NCBI GenBank assembly: GCA_035391225.1
Contig: DAOPKN010000002.1
Location: 62,001 to 126,000, forward strand
Length of the DNA: 64,000 nt
Direction of reading: 5' to 3'
Source of the DNA: DAOPKN01 sp035391225
GTDB lineage: Bacteria; Thermotogota; Thermotogae; MWEM01
Made by a program: the position numbers and the translations under genes. The notes under the pieces are model-generated. The model was not told the DNA's origin, ran no database searches, and saw nothing but the letters and a program-made list of their open reading frames with translations. How positions within the stretch are numbered: position 1 is the stretch's first letter; the number at the start of each line of letters is the position of its first letter. This document shows, one piece after another, positions 33,921 to 42,635 of the stretch.

Positions 33921-34837
33921 CGTCCTTCCAAGGTTTCCAGTACCTGTTGCAGCTCGGGTGGAAGCGGGGAGCGAAAGAGGAGTCGTTGCGTCTCTTTGCC
34001 GGAGCGGTAGGGCAACAGCAATTCGGAGCAATGCAGGAAAGTGCGGGATACCCCCCATTTTTTTGCGTGGGAGTTCCATTCCGGGTTGCCGTACGTGCGG
34101 TCCCCCAGTACCGGGTGGCCGATTTGGGACAAGTGCTTCCGAATCTGGTGCTTCCGGCCGGTGGAAATGTCCACCTGGCAAAGGCAAACCACGCCCTGGC
34201 TGGTGTGGATTCTCCGGGATGAAACGATCTGGGTATGGGCCTCTTTGCCGTCCAGCGGCAACGTGATGCTTTGGGGCGAAACTTCGCCTGCCACCAACGT
34301 GGTGTACGTTTTCTGCACTTCCCGGGATGACAGCAGAGCGGACAACTCCCGGGATGCGGACAGGTTTTTGGCCACCACGAGTATCCCGGACGTGTTCCGG
34401 TCCAACCGGTGCACCAAGTAGGGTTGGAACCCTTTTTTCTTCCCGAGATGCATCAGGCCTTCGATGAGCGTGGCCCGGTGCCCCTCCCCCGCTCCGGGGT
34501 GCACGGAGATTCCCGCGGGTTTTTCCACCACCAGGAGTTGGTCGTTTTCAAACAACAGCGAAATCTCCATTTTCGTGGGGATAAGCTTGCGTTTCCCCGA
34601 AAAATCCCGCTGCATGGCCTGCCGGTGCTCGCTCTTCTCCGGCAGAGTAACCTCCACCACGTCCCCCGTTTGCAACCCGAAAGAAGGTTTCCTTTGCCTC
34701 TGTCCGTTGACACGCACGTTTCCCTTGCGCAGCAAGGCAAAGATCGAGGAAAGCTGTATCGCGTCCAATTGCTTTCGCAGGAACTTGTCCAAGCGTTTGT
34801 AGAGGTTTTCGGGTTGCACGGTGAAGGTGCGTTTCAA
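33917..34837 (-). CDS. RluA-family pseudouridine synthase (RluC/RluD type)
   Basis: Converts uridines of 23S rRNA to pseudouridine. The 306-residue protein has an N-terminal S4 domain (RLDKFLRKQL...LLRKGNVRVNG, residues 15-46) and a RluA catalytic domain with the signature HRLDRNTSGILVVAK, in which D146 is the catalytic aspartate. Later blocks (DISTGRKHQIRKHLSQIGHPVLGDRTYG) are typical. The S4 domain fits RluC or RluD rather than RluA itself; the target site cannot be fixed. It starts at TTG 34837, which overlaps the trkH stop, with GAGG six bases upstream. Confidence 0.93.
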   Translation of the reverse strand: MKRTFTVQPENLYKRLDKFLRKQLDAIQLSSIFALLRKGNVRVNGQRQRKPSFGLQTGDVVEVTLPEKSEHRQAMQRDFSGKRKLIPTKMEISLLFENDQLLVVEKPAGISVHPGAGEGHRATLIEGLMHLGKKKGFQPYLVHRLDRNTSGILVVAKNLSASRELSALLSSREVQKTYTTLVAGEVSPQSITLPLDGKEAHTQIVSSRRIHTSQGVVCLCQVDISTGRKHQIRKHLSQIGHPVLGDRTYGNPEWNSHAKKWGVSRTFLHCSELLLPYRSGKETQRLLFRSPLPPELQQVLETLEGR

Positions 34838-36330
34838 AACGTTCCTCTCTTCTTGCTTCCGCGCACCTGCTTGAGATCGCGGACCAACTTGGCAATGGCG
34901 TACAGGATCACGATGAATTCCAAGCGCCCCAGGAACATCCCGGTTGTTTCCACCCAGATGATGGAAAGAGGGGCACTGGTGGAAGTGATACCCACCGAAA
35001 GGCCCACGGTGGAAAGCGCTGAGGCAAATTCGAAAGCCGAGGATTTGAGATCGTGCCCGTAGGAAGCGAGCCATCCCACCCCCACCGCAAAGGTCAAGAA
35101 GTACAAGGCGAAGTACAGAAGGATGTTTTTCAGCAGCGCGTCGTCCAGCGGGATCTTCTTGGCACCCTTGTACACCTGGAAATGCTTGACCGTACCCTTG
35201 GGGAGGAAGAAAAGCTGGATTTCCACCCAAATGGCCTTGAAAACCACGAAAATCCGCAGAAGCTTCAATCCTCCCGAGGTGGAATCCATCATGCCCCCAA
35301 AAATCATCAGCAAGGTAAGGAGAAACATGGGGAAAGGAAGCCAATTCGCGAAGCCCACCGTAGAAAAACCCGTACCGGTCAACGCGGAAACACCTTGGAA
35401 AATGGCGTGACGGACGGCTTGGCCCGTATGGGAGAAGGTGGATCCCGCGAGTCCAAATACCAAAAGTGGAAGGAAAACCGCCAAAACGAAAAGGTATGTC
35501 CATGGCTCGGGGTTTCGGCGGAAGTCTTTCCAATTTCCCTTCCAGGCGAGGTAATGGATGCCGAAGCCCGTTGTTCCCAGCGTCATCAGCACAAGCGAGA
35601 CCATCTCGATGGGAAGGCTTTGGAAACTACCCAAGCTGTCGTTGCGCGTCGAGAAACCACCGGTTGCCAAAGCAGTCAAGGAATGGTTCAACGCATCGAA
35701 AAGGCCCATCCCCGCCACGGCAAAGGCAAGAAACCCCGCAACGGCATACACGAGGTAAATGCGAATGATCATCCGGGCGGATCTCTTGATGTTCGGCAGC
35801 AAGTTGTCCACACGCCCCTCGGCATTATATACACCCGCGCTTACCCCCCCGCCAACGGTCGAGACCATCAAAATGGCAAACCCTGCCCCCCCGACGAACT
35901 GGGTCAGGCTCCTCCAGAAAAGGAGGAGCTTGGAAACCCGCGACACATCCACCAGGGTCAAGCCGGTGGTTGTCCAACCACTGGTACTCTCGAAAATGGC
36001 GTGGGAGAAGCTAAGCGTTTGGGAGAAGAGGAAGGGTAACGCGGAAAAAAAGATCGCTCCCATCCAGGTGAACAGAACAATGATGGCTCCTTCCTGCACG
36101 GTGAGCTGGTTTTCCTTGGAAGCTTTTTGGAAGGGAACCCAAAGCAGAAGACCCGTGGAAAAGGAGAGGAGGGAACTGGCAAGGAAAGGCCAGCTGTTTT
36201 TCCATTCCTCGGGGAAAAAGAAGCAGAGGAACAAGGGGAAGAGCAAGATCCCACTGAACATCAGGAAAAGCCAGCCCAAACGCTTGCAGATGGTTTGGTA
36301 CTTTTCCCGCAGGATCTGGGAGTAGCTCAT
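34834..36330 (-). CDS. trkH: Potassium uptake protein TrkH/KtrB, membrane subunit
   Basis: Forms the K+ (or Na+/K+) conducting channel-like transporter gated by TrkA. The 498-residue protein is highly hydrophobic and has the four filter repeats of the family: STSGWTTTGLT, ATGGFSTRND, TGTGFSTVG and LSTVGLSVG, with glycines in the expected places. It overlaps trkA upstream by ATGA and the RluA-family gene downstream by TTGA. Together with the two RCK proteins and a response regulator it forms a five-gene operon. Confidence 0.93.
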   Translation of the reverse strand: MSYSQILREKYQTICKRLGWLFLMFSGILLFPLFLCFFFPEEWKNSWPFLASSLLSFSTGLLLWVPFQKASKENQLTVQEGAIIVLFTWMGAIFFSALPFLFSQTLSFSHAIFESTSGWTTTGLTLVDVSRVSKLLLFWRSLTQFVGGAGFAILMVSTVGGGVSAGVYNAEGRVDNLLPNIKRSARMIIRIYLVYAVAGFLAFAVAGMGLFDALNHSLTALATGGFSTRNDSLGSFQSLPIEMVSLVLMTLGTTGFGIHYLAWKGNWKDFRRNPEPWTYLFVLAVFLPLLVFGLAGSTFSHTGQAVRHAIFQGVSALTGTGFSTVGFANWLPFPMFLLTLLMIFGGMMDSTSGGLKLLRIFVVFKAIWVEIQLFFLPKGTVKHFQVYKGAKKIPLDDALLKNILLYFALYFLTFAVGVGWLASYGHDLKSSAFEFASALSTVGLSVGITSTSAPLSIIWVETTGMFLGRLEFIVILYAIAKLVRDLKQVRGSKKRGTF

Positions 36331-36998
36331 TTGTTCTTGATTCCCGTGAGCACTTCCACCACTTCTGAATGCAAGAGGGGAAGCGTCATGATCCAAAGGA
36401 GGTCTCCGGGGAGAATTTCGGTTTCCCCGTTGGGTACGAAGGGTTCTTGTCGACCAGAAATGAAACCCACGATGGCACCGGTGGGAAGGTCGATATCTTT
36501 CAAAGCCATATTGCATGCGGGGGAGTCGGGCTGGATTTGAATTTGCATCAACTCGATCTTGCCCTCTTCGAAGGACATCACGGTGCGCACTTCCTCCGGG
36601 GCAATGCTCAAATCGATGTTGCTGGAGAGCATATCGGTCATGCTGATGACGTGGGGAAGGTGCAATTTCGCGGTGAACATTTCCTTGTTTCTGGGGTTGT
36701 TCAAAAGGGTGAACACCTTGTCCATGTGGAACACCTTGAGCGCGAGCTGGGAAATGATCAGGTTATCTTGGTCCATGGGCGTCAGGGCGACAAGGATATC
36801 GTTGGGGAAAATTTCTGCCTTCTTCAACGTCTCGGGCTGCGTGGCATCGGCATGTATCACCGTGGCTTTCAGGGAACGGGAGAAAATCTCGCACAATTCA
36901 CGGTCCTTGTTGATGATCACCACGTTCAAGTCCCGCATGATCAAGGCGTTCGCCAGGTTGAACGTTACCTTGTTTCCCCCCGCCAGGATGACCTTCAC
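36327..36998 (-). CDS. trkA: TrkA-type regulatory subunit with RCK_N and RCK_C domains
   Basis: Nucleotide-binding gating subunit of the Trk/Ktr system, 223 residues. The N-terminal Rossmann domain opens MKVILAGGNKVTFNLANAL; the usual GxGxxG reads GGNKVT, so the nucleotide loop is degenerate. An RCK_C domain covers about residues 140-215 (IQIQPDSPACNMALKDIDLPTGAIVGFISG...GDLLWIMT). It is the second of two adjacent RCK genes and overlaps both neighbours by ATGA. The partner gene has the intact nucleotide loop, so the two proteins may form a mixed ring. Confidence 0.88.
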   Translation of the reverse strand: MKVILAGGNKVTFNLANALIMRDLNVVIINKDRELCEIFSRSLKATVIHADATQPETLKKAEIFPNDILVALTPMDQDNLIISQLALKVFHMDKVFTLLNNPRNKEMFTAKLHLPHVISMTDMLSSNIDLSIAPEEVRTVMSFEEGKIELMQIQIQPDSPACNMALKDIDLPTGAIVGFISGRQEPFVPNGETEILPGDLLWIMTLPLLHSEVVEVLTGIKNK

Positions 36999-37432
36999 GC
37001 TTCCTCCTTCGGCGAGTGCGGGATCTTGCTCATCAACGCATCGTGGGCGAGTTCCATGGGTGAAATGGTTTTGATCTGGAATTGCTCGAAAAGGGGAAGG
37101 TTATCGGGGTCATACACGCGGGAAATCACCAGGTTCACATCGAAACCTTCCTTCGCGACTTGCGAAACCATGAAATTGGTGTTGTCGTCGTCCGTGAGAG
37201 CAAGCACCAAGTTGGCCTGTTCCATTTTCGCCTCCTTGAGGGTATCCACGGAGGTGGCGTCGCCCTCCATTTGGAAGCCGGAAAACTGGGGAGGAAGATG
37301 CTCGAAGTTCTTCTTGTCCAGGTCGATGATCACCACGTTTTCTCCACGGTCGGAAAGGGCCCCGGCCACTTTGGAACCCAACCGACCACAGCCCACGATG
37401 ATCACGTACCATTCCTTCGCGGTTTTTTTCAT
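36995..37432 (-). CDS. Short TrkA-type protein with the RCK_N domain only
   Basis: 145-residue nucleotide-binding protein with a canonical GCGRLG loop (GCGRLGSKVAGALSDRGENVVIIDLD) and the acidic ribose-binding end of strand 2. There is no RCK_C domain, unlike its neighbour. In the usual TrkA these halves are joined; here the functions seem divided between two small proteins, this one binding NAD(H) or ATP. The ATG at 37432 follows GGGAGG and overlaps the response-regulator stop by ATGA. Confidence 0.88.
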   Translation of the reverse strand: MKKTAKEWYVIIVGCGRLGSKVAGALSDRGENVVIIDLDKKNFEHLPPQFSGFQMEGDATSVDTLKEAKMEQANLVLALTDDDNTNFMVSQVAKEGFDVNLVISRVYDPDNLPLFEQFQIKTISPMELAHDALMSKIPHSPKEEA

Positions 37433-38097
37433 GATCGTTCCTCCCATTCGCGCAGTTTCCGCGAAGCGGGTTCATAGCCTTCATCCAGTGCGAGGGCGGC
37501 CTTCAAGTGTTTTTTGGCCGCATCAAGCAACGGCAACTCTTCCGCGTTTCTTTGGCCTTGCAAAAGCGAGGCTTTGTTCTGCCGCGCTTCGAGGCTGAGT
37601 GCCATCAGGAAATGGGGGATGGGGGAGGAGGGGAAACGTTGGAACAGCTTCGAAATAAAGGAATCCGCATCGGGGAAGGCACTTTGTTCGATCAATCCTT
37701 TCACCAAGTTGGAAGTTTCCTTCAAATCAATACGGTTCTGGTTCATCAATTCCACCGCGCTCTTGATTTCGTCGGGGGAAAACGGCTTGGAAATGAACGT
37801 CAAAATACCCAGTTGGAAGGCCTCGACCACGGGTTCAATATCCCGAACTGCGGAAACCATGATGGTTGGAAGCGATTTGCGCTCTTCAGCAAGTGCACGA
37901 AGCAGTGCCAGGCCATCCATGCCCGGCATACGCAAATCGGTGAACATCCCCCAAAAGTCCGCTTTTTGCGCAAGGAGCATTACCAAGGCTTCCTGACCGT
38001 TGGAAGCGGTATTCACCTCGTACCCCATTTCTTCCAGGGTTGCACGGATTTTCTTTTGGATGTTCATTTCGTCGTCAACAACAAGGTACTTTGCCAT
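37429..38097 (-). CDS. Response regulator with receiver domain and helical TPR-like tail
   Basis: Receiver domain (1-120) with D8/D9, phospho-acceptor D54 (FTDLRMPGMDG), S82 and K104. The next 100 residues are helical: a coiled segment (DLKETSNLVKGLIEQ) and a TPR-like end (HFLMALSLEARQNKASLL...AAKKHLKAALALDEGYEPASRKLREW). There is no DNA-binding or enzymatic domain, so it probably acts by protein contact. It is translationally coupled to the two trkA genes and trkH, which suggests a link between phosphorylation and potassium uptake. No histidine kinase is adjacent. GGGAGG precedes the ATG. Confidence 0.88.
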   Translation of the reverse strand: MAKYLVVDDEMNIQKKIRATLEEMGYEVNTASNGQEALVMLLAQKADFWGMFTDLRMPGMDGLALLRALAEERKSLPTIMVSAVRDIEPVVEAFQLGILTFISKPFSPDEIKSAVELMNQNRIDLKETSNLVKGLIEQSAFPDADSFISKLFQRFPSSPIPHFLMALSLEARQNKASLLQGQRNAEELPLLDAAKKHLKAALALDEGYEPASRKLREWEERS

Positions 38098-38105
38098 AAT
38101 CCTCC

Positions 38106-39401
38106 CTACGGCTTGATTCGGTACAAGGTTCTGGGGAACGGAATGGCCTCCCGGATGTGGTGAATGCCGCTAATCCAAGAAATCGTACGTTCCATCCCCA
38201 TGCCAAAACCACTGTGGGGTACGGAACCATATTTGCGCAGATCCAGGTACCAATCGTAGGAGTCCAAAGGCAGTCCATTTTCTTCGATGCGCTGCACCAA
38301 CAAATCAAAATCGTGGATGCGCTGCGACGCGCCGATGATTTCGCCGTACCCCTCTGGGGCGAGCATATCGTCGCACAGAACCACTTCGGGCCTTTGGGGG
38401 TCGGGCTGCATGTAAAATGCCTTGGCCTTCGCGGGGTAGCAGGTAACCATCACCGGGCGATCAAAGGCGTTGGAAATCTCGCTTTCGTGCTCTGCACCCA
38501 GGTCATCTCCCCAGCGGATATCGTATCCCTTTTCTTGGAGCATCCGCACCGAATCGTCGTACGACACGCGGGGGAAAGGTGCTTTCACTGATTCCAGCTT
38601 GGAGAGGTCTCTTCCCAGGGCTTGCAAGTCGGGGGCGGCCGTTTGCAACACCTGGGCCACCACGAAACTCACGAGCTCCTCTTGCAGGCGCATGTTATCC
38701 TCGTGGTCGAAGAAAGCCACCTCGGCTTCGTTCATCCAAAACTCCGTGAGATGCCGACGCGTTTTGGATTTCTCGGCACGGAAAGTGGGACCCAGGTTAT
38801 ACACTTTTCCCAACGAAACGCAGGCTGCCTCAAGGTACAGCTGGCCCGTTTGGGCAAGGAAGGCCTTACCGTACTCGAAGTAGTCCAACTGGAACAGGTT
38901 TCCCGCCGCCTCCCCGATGGCCCCGGTGAAGATGGGAGTATCCACGAGCACGAAATCGTTTCGGCGATAGAAATCCCTGGTGGCATTGATCACGGCATCA
39001 CGAACGCGCAGCAGGTGGTACTGCTGGCGGGAACGAATCCAAAGATGCCGGTGCTCCATTAGGAATTCCACCCCGTGTTCCTTTTTGCTGATGGGATACT
39101 CTTCCTGCGGGTTTTGCACGACTTGCAGCGAAACCACATCTAGTTCCACTCCATTGGGAGAGCGCGTATCTTCCCGTGGAATACCGTGCAAAACGAGCGA
39201 AGATTCGGTTTTACAGCCCTTGGCTTCCTGGAAGAGCTCGGGATCCACCTGGGACTTTTCCATGATTCCCTGCACGAACCCCGTGCCGTCGCGGATTTGC
39301 AAGAAGTGGATCTTACCGCTCGAACGTTTGTTGAACAGCCATCCACGAATTTCTACTTGCTGGCCCAAGTGCTTTTTCAGGTCACGAATGTATACCCACA
39401 C
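38106..39401 (-). CDS. asnS: Asparaginyl-tRNA synthetase
   Basis: Class IIb synthetase for tRNA-Asn, 431 residues. The OB-fold start (GQQVEIRGWLFNKRSSGKIHFLQIRDGTGFVQGIM) and motif 2 region (TFRAEKSKTRRHLTEFWMNEAEVAF) are of the AsnRS type, distinct from the AspRS at 4893. Motif 3 is GFGMGMERTISWISG near the C terminus. I choose the GTG at 39401 because GGGGTGA is five bases before it; a GTG at 39410 is the alternative. A minus-strand extended -10 lies about 30 bases upstream. Having AsnRS suggests direct asparaginylation rather than only the transamidation route. Confidence 0.94.
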   Translation of the reverse strand: MWVYIRDLKKHLGQQVEIRGWLFNKRSSGKIHFLQIRDGTGFVQGIMEKSQVDPELFQEAKGCKTESSLVLHGIPREDTRSPNGVELDVVSLQVVQNPQEEYPISKKEHGVEFLMEHRHLWIRSRQQYHLLRVRDAVINATRDFYRRNDFVLVDTPIFTGAIGEAAGNLFQLDYFEYGKAFLAQTGQLYLEAACVSLGKVYNLGPTFRAEKSKTRRHLTEFWMNEAEVAFFDHEDNMRLQEELVSFVVAQVLQTAAPDLQALGRDLSKLESVKAPFPRVSYDDSVRMLQEKGYDIRWGDDLGAEHESEISNAFDRPVMVTCYPAKAKAFYMQPDPQRPEVVLCDDMLAPEGYGEIIGASQRIHDFDLLVQRIEENGLPLDSYDWYLDLRKYGSVPHSGFGMGMERTISWISGIHHIREAIPFPRTLYRIKP

Positions 39402-39432
39402 AAGCTTCACCCCACTTCGAAAAATCTCCGCT

Positions 39433-39438
39433 ATTATA
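39433..39438 (-). promoter_or_regulatory. Extended -10 promoter for asnS and the trk operon
   Basis: Minus-strand TGTTATAAT (TATAAT at 39438-39433). The leader to the GTG of asnS is about 25 bases. It diverges from the rsmH promoter 50 bases away. Confidence 0.6.
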
Positions 39439-39487
39439 ACACGGCAAAGAGGGTTTGGAAACCAAACCAACTCTCCCCAAAAAATGG

Positions 39488-39493
39488 TACAAT
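39488..39493 (+). promoter_or_regulatory. Extended -10 promoter for rsmH-ftsL-ftsI
   Basis: TGGTACAAT on the plus strand, with the -10 TACAAT 23 bases before the GTG of rsmH. It diverges from the asnS promoter. Confidence 0.55.
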
Positions 39494-39516
39494 GTGCAGG
39501 AAAGGAAGGGATCGCC

Positions 39517-40416
39517 GTGGATTTTGAGCAACCCATGTACCATCGCACCGTTCTTGCGCGGGAAGCCGTGGATCTTCTCGTGACAAAGCCCGATGGAGTG
39601 TACCTCGATTGTACGTTTGGCGAAGGAGGGCACTCGCTGGAAATTGCCCGGAAGCTACAAGCGTCGGGTGGGGTTTTGATTGGCATCGATAAGGATGTAG
39701 AGATCCTGCATTACGGTGAAAAACGTTTACAGGAATTTGGATTCCAGAAATTGCATCTCTTTCGCGCGAACTACACCGATATGGACCTGGTGATCCGCGG
39801 CCTGGGGTTCCGGAAAATCGACGGGGTGCTCTTCGATTTGGGTGTTTCCTCCTTCCAACTGGATACACAGTCCCGGGGTTTTTCGTTCCAAAACGAAGCC
39901 CCTCTTGATATGCGCATGGATACACAATCCAAGCGTACAGCCCGCAGCGTGGTGAACACTTTCCCTCCCCCGGAACTGGAACGGATTCTCCGCGAGTACG
40001 GCGAAGAGCGTTTCGCGCGTTCCATTACGCGAAGGATCGTGGAAAACCGCCCTCTCCACACCACCGCGGACCTCGTTCGCTGCGTGCGGGAAGGAATACC
40101 CGCCAAAGTGCGCCACAAGATGAAGAAGCACTTCGCAACGCGCACATTCCAGGCGATACGTATCGCGGTAAATGGCGAATTGGAAGAGCTGGCGAATGGA
40201 TTGGACAAATCCTTGCATATTCTGGATAAAGGTGGTAGAATAATTGTGATCTCGTTTCACTCCCTGGAGGATCGGCTTGTAAAGCACTTTTTTCGCTCCC
40301 AGCAAGATTCTTTTCTGCGTATCTTAACGGCAAAGCCAATCACCCCCGGGGAACCTGAAGTGGAGGCAAATCCGCGATCCAGAAGTGCCAAGATGCGTGC
40401 TGCACAACGATTGTAA
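39517..40416 (+). CDS. rsmH: 16S rRNA C1402 N4-methyltransferase (MraW)
   Basis: SAM-dependent methylation of C1402 in 16S rRNA. The 299-residue protein has the start YHRTVLAREAVDLL, the SAM loop DCTFGEGGHSLEIA, DLGVSSFQLD, and the C-terminal ISFHSLEDRLVKHFF and RSRSAKMRAAQR motifs, all diagnostic of RsmH. The GTG at 39517 follows AAGGAAGGG. As usual, it heads a division cluster: an FtsL-like gene and a division transpeptidase follow. mraZ, which often precedes it, is absent. Confidence 0.96.
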   Translation: MDFEQPMYHRTVLAREAVDLLVTKPDGVYLDCTFGEGGHSLEIARKLQASGGVLIGIDKDVEILHYGEKRLQEFGFQKLHLFRANYTDMDLVIRGLGFRKIDGVLFDLGVSSFQLDTQSRGFSFQNEAPLDMRMDTQSKRTARSVVNTFPPPELERILREYGEERFARSITRRIVENRPLHTTADLVRCVREGIPAKVRHKMKKHFATRTFQAIRIAVNGELEELANGLDKSLHILDKGGRIIVISFHSLEDRLVKHFFRSQQDSFLRILTAKPITPGEPEVEANPRSRSAKMRAAQRL

Positions 40417-40470
40417 TCTTTATTTCTTATTTTTTCTTTTTTTGGGGTTTTGAAATGGGGGGGGTTTTCC

Positions 40471-40797
40471 TTGGAACGTGAACTCAGAAGCTCAACCGTG
40501 AATGTGCCGGTCCAGAACCCGGTTCTGGAGCAAGAGCAAACTCTTTCGCCAAGCCGACTAACCGCAATCCTTGCCTTTGCAGGTAAAACCTTGCTGCTCT
40601 CCGTGATCCTTTTTTGTTCCTTTTTCCTTCCCTTCTACTTTGGCTTGGAAACCTCGCGGATGAAGGATGAATCGGCCAAGAAACAAATCCAAATTCGACA
40701 GATGGACCTGCAGATTTCCGAGCTGGATCGCAAAATTGAAGCCTACAGTGACATGATTTTGCTCAAGCAAAGGGCTTTCGACTACGGCCAACAGTGA
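40471..40797 (+). CDS. ftsL: FtsL-like bitopic division protein
   Basis: Small protein of 108 residues with a cytoplasmic tail, one membrane helix (about 43-60, LLLSVILFCSFFLPFYFG) and a coiled-coil outer part (KDESAKKQIQIRQMDLQISELDRKIEAYS). Sequence identity to FtsL is always low; the assignment rests on topology and on its position between rsmH and the FtsI-type transpeptidase. The TTG at 40471 follows a run of eight G six bases away; a TTG at 40450 is an alternative. The gap after rsmH is a T-rich tract (40417-40449). The stop overlaps the next GTG. Confidence 0.75.
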   Translation: MERELRSSTVNVPVQNPVLEQEQTLSPSRLTAILAFAGKTLLLSVILFCSFFLPFYFGLETSRMKDESAKKQIQIRQMDLQISELDRKIEAYSDMILLKQRAFDYGQQ

Positions 40798-42635
40798 TCG
40801 AAAAGCGCGTTCGCATCGTTACCACGTTCTTCCTTCTTTTCATCCTTGTGCTGCTCGGCCGGAGTTTCTTCCTTTCCCTACAACCCGTATCCCCCGCGGG
40901 CCAAAGGACCGGTCTCTACAAGGTATACCCGCAAAGAGGCATCATCTACGACGCCATGGGTGTTCCCCTCGTCAATAACGCGCACCAGTACATCTACTAC
41001 TTCGACAGTGGCTACTTCCAACGCCAATTGGATCTGGAACGCGTGGATCCGGACGTGGTGCTTTCCCAAGTACACTCTTTTTTTGGGTACGACCCCCAAG
41101 AACTCCAACAGAAGCGGCAGAGCATGCCGTTTGTTCCCGTGGGAAAAACCAGCCAGCCAAGGGAGGACATTCCTTCCCCCCTTTCCCTTTTCATTTCCGT
41201 GGACCATTCCAACATACGCGGAATCTTGTACCCGGAAATGCAGCAAATCATTGGCAAGGTGGATTCGTTTGGGAGCGGCGTGAATGGGTTGGAACACAAG
41301 TGGGACACCATTCTCGCACCCAAAGGAGAGGGAACCCTTTCGTTTGGTGTGAAAGGCGACTGGCTCCTTCTGGGGGACCACGTGGATTTCATTCCTGCGC
41401 AAAACGGGCAAGACCTGAACCTTTCCGTGGACTTGCGCTTCCAGCAGCTGCTGAAGAACGCGTTGGAAGAAGGGCTGGAAAAGTACCATGCGGAAAGTGC
41501 CTTGGGCATCATCATGGAGGCGAAGACGGGAAAAATCCGCGCCATGTATTCCACGCTTCCCTACAACGACGCGATCATGGGATTGTACGAACCCGGTTCC
41601 GCTCTCAAGCCCTTTATTTTTGCGCTGGCACTCAAGTACGACCTGCACGATCTGGATCGCATTTTCTCCTGTACGGGGAAAATCCGTCCCTTTTCCGACC
41701 TTCCCACCGTGATCGGTGATACGCACGTACATGGAGACATCGACCTGGATACGGCGCTTGCCGAATCGTGCAACGTGGCCACCGTGGAACTGGCCAAGCA
41801 ATTTCTCGAGGAGCAAGATGATTGGACCTATTTTCGCGAACTGCGCTTGCTGGGATTCGGAAGCAAAAGTGGAATCGAACTTCCCGACGAAATCAACGGG
41901 ATCCTCCACGTTCCACCCGATTGGAACCGTCTCACGGGAGTGCAGATGGCCATCGGCCAAGGGATAGGGGTCACAGGAATCCAGTTGGTTTCCGCGATCA
42001 ACACCCTGGCAAACGATGGCGTGTACATTTCGCCCACCATCCTTCGGGACCGCACAACCCCAGCCCAAACACGCACGTTGTATTCCCAGGATGTTGTCCA
42101 GAGGGTCCGCGCAATGATGCAGCAAGTGGTGGATTCGGGGACCGGGATTTCCGCGCAGGTACCAGGGATCTCTATCGGTGGGAAAACAGGAACCGCCCAA
42201 AAAGCCGAAGCGGGCATCGGGTACGTGCAGGGGAAGTACGTTTCCAGTTTCGTGGGGTTTTTCCCCGTGGAGGATCCCATCTACACCGTCCTGATCTCCG
42301 TGGATGAGCCTGAAGGCGACGTGTACTACGGGGGAGATGTGGCCGCGCCCATTTTCCAAAAGGTGGTCAAGCAGATCCTTGCCATCGTGAACCAGCCCCA
42401 GGATCCGGAACCGAAACCCATCGTGGTGAAAACATGGACGCTACCAGATTTCCACGGTTTTTCGCGCAAGGATGTATTGGACATTTTGCGTGTGCATCCC
42501 ATGGGTACCGAAAACATCCGTTTCCGGGGAGAAGGGGTGGTGGTGCAACAGGATCCCCTCCCCAACACGCCCATTGAGGATGTAACCCAGTTGGTCCTAA
42601 CCCTTTCGAACGAAGGTGATTTCGATGTGCCCTGA
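40794..42635 (+). CDS. ftsI: Class B penicillin-binding protein with PASTA domain (FtsI/Pbp2x type)
   Basis: Septal peptidoglycan transpeptidase. The 613-residue protein has an N-terminal membrane anchor (8-28), the dimerisation module with YPQRGIIYDAMGVPLV, and the transpeptidase domain with active-site S269-x-x-K272 (EPGSALKP), S325-C-N327 and K464-T-G466. The usual EPGST is EPGSA here. A C-terminal PASTA domain occupies about 547-605 (TLPDFHGFSRKDVLDIL...QDPLPNTPI), as in FtsI homologues of Gram-positives and Thermotogota. It starts with a GTG overlapping the FtsL stop. Downstream there is no murE/murF, so the division cluster stops here. Confidence 0.93.
   Translation: MIEKRVRIVTTFFLLFILVLLGRSFFLSLQPVSPAGQRTGLYKVYPQRGIIYDAMGVPLVNNAHQYIYYFDSGYFQRQLDLERVDPDVVLSQVHSFFGYDPQELQQKRQSMPFVPVGKTSQPREDIPSPLSLFISVDHSNIRGILYPEMQQIIGKVDSFGSGVNGLEHKWDTILAPKGEGTLSFGVKGDWLLLGDHVDFIPAQNGQDLNLSVDLRFQQLLKNALEEGLEKYHAESALGIIMEAKTGKIRAMYSTLPYNDAIMGLYEPGSALKPFIFALALKYDLHDLDRIFSCTGKIRPFSDLPTVIGDTHVHGDIDLDTALAESCNVATVELAKQFLEEQDDWTYFRELRLLGFGSKSGIELPDEINGILHVPPDWNRLTGVQMAIGQGIGVTGIQLVSAINTLANDGVYISPTILRDRTTPAQTRTLYSQDVVQRVRAMMQQVVDSGTGISAQVPGISIGGKTGTAQKAEAGIGYVQGKYVSSFVGFFPVEDPIYTVLISVDEPEGDVYYGGDVAAPIFQKVVKQILAIVNQPQDPEPKPIVVKTWTLPDFHGFSRKDVLDILRVHPMGTENIRFRGEGVVVQQDPLPNTPIEDVTQLVLTLSNEGDFDVP

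Noticed and set aside
35820..35835. TATAAT-like sequence inside trkH
   Set aside because: It lies in the middle of a coding region with no downstream gene start that needs it.
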